Positions 5,302 to 6,660 of a stretch of DNA of 6,660 nt are shown piece after piece. This DNA comes from Chloroflexota bacterium. GTDB lineage: Bacteria > Chloroflexota > Dehalococcoidia > Lucifugimonadales > Lucifugimonadaceae. The stretch's first letter is position 1. Each line of letters starts with the position of its first letter. Where the stretch lies: assembly GCA_029262715.1 (NCBI GenBank), contig JAJCYX010000224.1, positions 1-6,660 on the forward strand, given 5' to 3'. The position numbers and the translations under genes were made by a program. Below the pieces are notes generated by a model. It saw nothing but the letters and a program-made list of their open reading frames with translations. It ran no database searches and was not told the origin of the DNA.

Positions 5302-6453
5302 ATGAATCCGAACATCGAATCGATTCTTGATGGTGTCAGCACCGGCGATATTGCCTTAGTGGTCAGAAACGCCCTTGGAAATCCTGCGGCATCGGTGATC
5401 GGCAAGCCGACATGGCGGGAGATCGACGCTGTTCACAACGATCAGAGGACACTGGCGATAGTCCGATGCTCGGGCGCGGCTGATTCAGGCGGTAAAACGG
5501 TGACCTGGTCTTGCGTTGTGAAGATCATCGATTCATCGCAAGAAGCGAATGTGGCCGCTTCGTGGAATGATCCGGCAATGGAGGAGAAGGTCTACGAGCT
5601 TGGATTGATGACCGATCTAGGTGTTCCTTTCAGACCGGCAAAATGCTTCGGTGTAAATCCGCTTCGCAATGATGTGAAGCTAATCTGGCTGGAAGACCTC
5701 GGCAGCGCGCCTCAGCCGCCGTGGACGATGGATGAATACTTGCAGGTCGCGCTCCATGTTGGAGAATTCAATGGCCGGATGATTGTTGATCCACCGAAGT
5801 TGCCGTTCAATCTACCTGTTGACGGTCACCGGGCGAGGCGAAACGCAATAGGAAGCACTTTCTCAGAGAGGTTTGCTTCTATACGTGAGAACAGCTCTCA
5901 CCCAGTTCTTCAGGCAGCACTTCAGGATGTTTCTATCAAGTCCGTAGTCGAACTAAACAGTCTCTTCGGGGAATTACACGAGGTCTCGCCCGGTCTGCCG
6001 CACGGCCTAGTCTTCGGCGACTGCCATGCCCGAAATCTCTTCCCACTTGAACACGAAACAGTGGCTGTCGATTGGGCGGGATTGGCGTCCGATCCGGTCG
6101 GAACCGACCTGAGCGTACTCGTGGGATCTGCGTTTTCCTGGTCGGTTGATGAGGCGGTAATGGTTGCTCAAAATGAGCCGGCCATCTTCGAAATGTATAA
6201 GAACGGTCTTCGAAATGCAGGCTGGGATGGGGAGTGGGATGATGTGCGCCGGGCATTTTTCACGCACCTACCCATATATTTGATGTTTTCGATCGGGTTG
6301 GTTGAGTTGATTAGATCCGGCAAGGCGAACGGACGGAAAGAGTGGTTTGAGGCACGACGGGGCGCGTCGTTTCAGGAAATTCCGGAGAGAATGGCGCCGA
6401 TCATTGCCTTAATCCCCGGCTATGTCGAAGAGCTTCGCCAACTGCTTCATTAA
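5302..6453 (+). CDS. Phosphotransferase-family kinase (APH / choline-kinase-like fold)
   Basis: This 383-residue protein has the layout of the aminoglycoside-phosphotransferase/choline-kinase group. CVVKII (71-76) carries the probable ATP-contacting Lys74, LIWLEDLGS (127-135) is the hinge, LVFGDCHARNLFP (236-248) is the catalytic loop with Asp240 and Asn245, and VAVDWAGL (254-261) supplies the metal-binding Asp257. The usual HGD is FGD here, while the key Asp and Asn are kept. DPVGTDLSVLVG (264-275) matches the family's DPxxDLA segment. The large C-terminal helical part would bind the small-molecule acceptor, which cannot be named; the fold also covers ecdysteroid, homoserine and macrolide kinases, so a resistance role should not be assumed. 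There is no signal peptide. The ATG at 5302 is the first in-frame start, with a weak AGG 8 nt upstream inside an inverted repeat. Terminator-like hairpins follow. Confidence 0.87.
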   Translation: MNPNIESILDGVSTGDIALVVRNALGNPAASVIGKPTWREIDAVHNDQRTLAIVRCSGAADSGGKTVTWSCVVKIIDSSQEANVAASWNDPAMEEKVYELGLMTDLGVPFRPAKCFGVNPLRNDVKLIWLEDLGSAPQPPWTMDEYLQVALHVGEFNGRMIVDPPKLPFNLPVDGHRARRNAIGSTFSERFASIRENSSHPVLQAALQDVSIKSVVELNSLFGELHEVSPGLPHGLVFGDCHARNLFPLEHETVAVDWAGLASDPVGTDLSVLVGSAFSWSVDEAVMVAQNEPAIFEMYKNGLRNAGWDGEWDDVRRAFFTHLPIYLMFSIGLVELIRSGKANGRKEWFEARRGASFQEIPERMAPIIALIPGYVEELRQLLH

Positions 6454-6468
6454 ATGCGATTGGCTATT

Positions 6469-6515
6469 GTGCGAGAAGGCGATGTGGCACTTTCGACATC
6501 GCCTTGCACTTCATT
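6469..6515 (+). terminator. Hairpin after the kinase gene, probable terminator
   Basis: AAGGCGATGT (6476-6485) and ACATCGCCTT (6496-6505) form a perfect 10-bp stem with a 10-nt loop. GTGC (6469-6472) and GCAC (6506-6509) can extend it past a 3-nt bulge. The structure starts 16 nt after the kinase stop. The following bases (ACTTCATTCTTA) are T-rich but not a continuous T-tract, so termination may be weak. Confidence 0.55.
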
Positions 6516-6622
6516 CTTACATCCTCTGCCTGCGACCAATCTCAGATGGCACGGACTGCCGCTCATCAACAGAAAACGAAGCTCGCTTCTCATCAACTGA
6601 AAAACAGGCTATGCCTGTCAGT
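6510..6622. other. Gap with a weak 27-bp-spaced direct repeat and a small hairpin
   Basis: No gene is credible here. CTCATCAAC followed by AGAAAAC (6562-6577) recurs as CTCATCAAC followed by TGAAAAAC (6589-6605), 27 bp apart. ACAGGC-TAT-GCCTGT (6604-6618) can form a 6-bp hairpin. Neither has an obvious role. Confidence 0.35.
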
Positions 6623-6656
6623 AGGCCCCGACGATGACCGGGTATCGTCGGGGCCT
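6623..6656. terminator. Strong GC-rich hairpin at the right edge, probable intrinsic terminator
   Basis: AGGCCCCGACGAT (6623-6635) and ATCGTCGGGGCCT (6644-6656) form a perfect 13-bp stem around an 8-nt loop. This is a typical core of an intrinsic terminator. The window ends 4 nt later (TAGC), with no T-tract on the plus strand, and on the minus strand the bases after the stem are ACTGACAGG, also without a T-run. It may serve a gene beyond the edge. Confidence 0.5.
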
Positions 6657-6660
6657 TAGC

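Noticed and set aside
6562..6605. Two imperfect copies of CTCATCAAC-GAAAAC spaced 27 bp apart as possible iterons or operators
   Set aside because: There are only two short imperfect copies, with no nearby promoter or replication gene. Chance or old duplication is sufficient.

Overview
The window looks like chromosomal DNA from a free-living bacterium of moderate GC content, judged by eye. The gene mix is a leucine-rich-repeat Roco GTPase, a degenerate SNase-fold lipoprotein, Rossmann-fold dehydrogenases, a phosphotransferase-family kinase and a remnant of a molybdopterin oxidoreductase. Intergenic repeats carry CCTGAGCTTGTCGAAG-type and GTCATTCTGAACT-type ends. Together these would fit a Chloroflexota (SAR202/Dehalococcoidia-like) genome, but no phylogenetic marker is present, so this is a weak guess. 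No phage, CRISPR, tRNA or rRNA signal was seen.

Layout. Positions 1-1291 (minus) hold the N-terminal 430 codons of a Roco protein: seven 23-residue LRRs, then a Roc GTPase domain. The gene runs off the left edge. Positions 1292-1889 hold no intact gene. They contain two truncated gene ends meeting head to head near 1702-1712: a C-terminal piece of a sulfite-oxidase/YedY-type molybdopterin enzyme (minus) and a C-terminal piece of an alpha/beta hydrolase (plus). A histidine-phosphatase-superfamily gene (1890-2456, plus) converges on a minus-strand pair of Rossmann-fold SDR genes (2621-3403 and 3585-4247). The upstream member of the pair appears to have lost its catalytic and cofactor motifs. 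Two same-orientation copies of a short interspersed repeat (2519-2604 and 3464-3565) flank the downstream SDR gene. Divergent from the SDR pair is a lipoprotein with an SNase-like domain (4353-5051), followed by an APH/choline-kinase-like phosphotransferase (5302-6453). Two hairpins near the right edge (6469-6515 and 6623-6656) look like terminators.

The most unusual feature is the 250-bp leader of the kinase gene. Two long inverted repeats there are interleaved in the order A-B-A'-B', the topology of a pseudoknot or of two mutually exclusive stems. B' contains the only Shine-Dalgarno-like AGG in front of the kinase start codon. This could be an RNA switch or a pair of DNA operators. Apart from the SDR pair, the genes show no obvious shared pathway.
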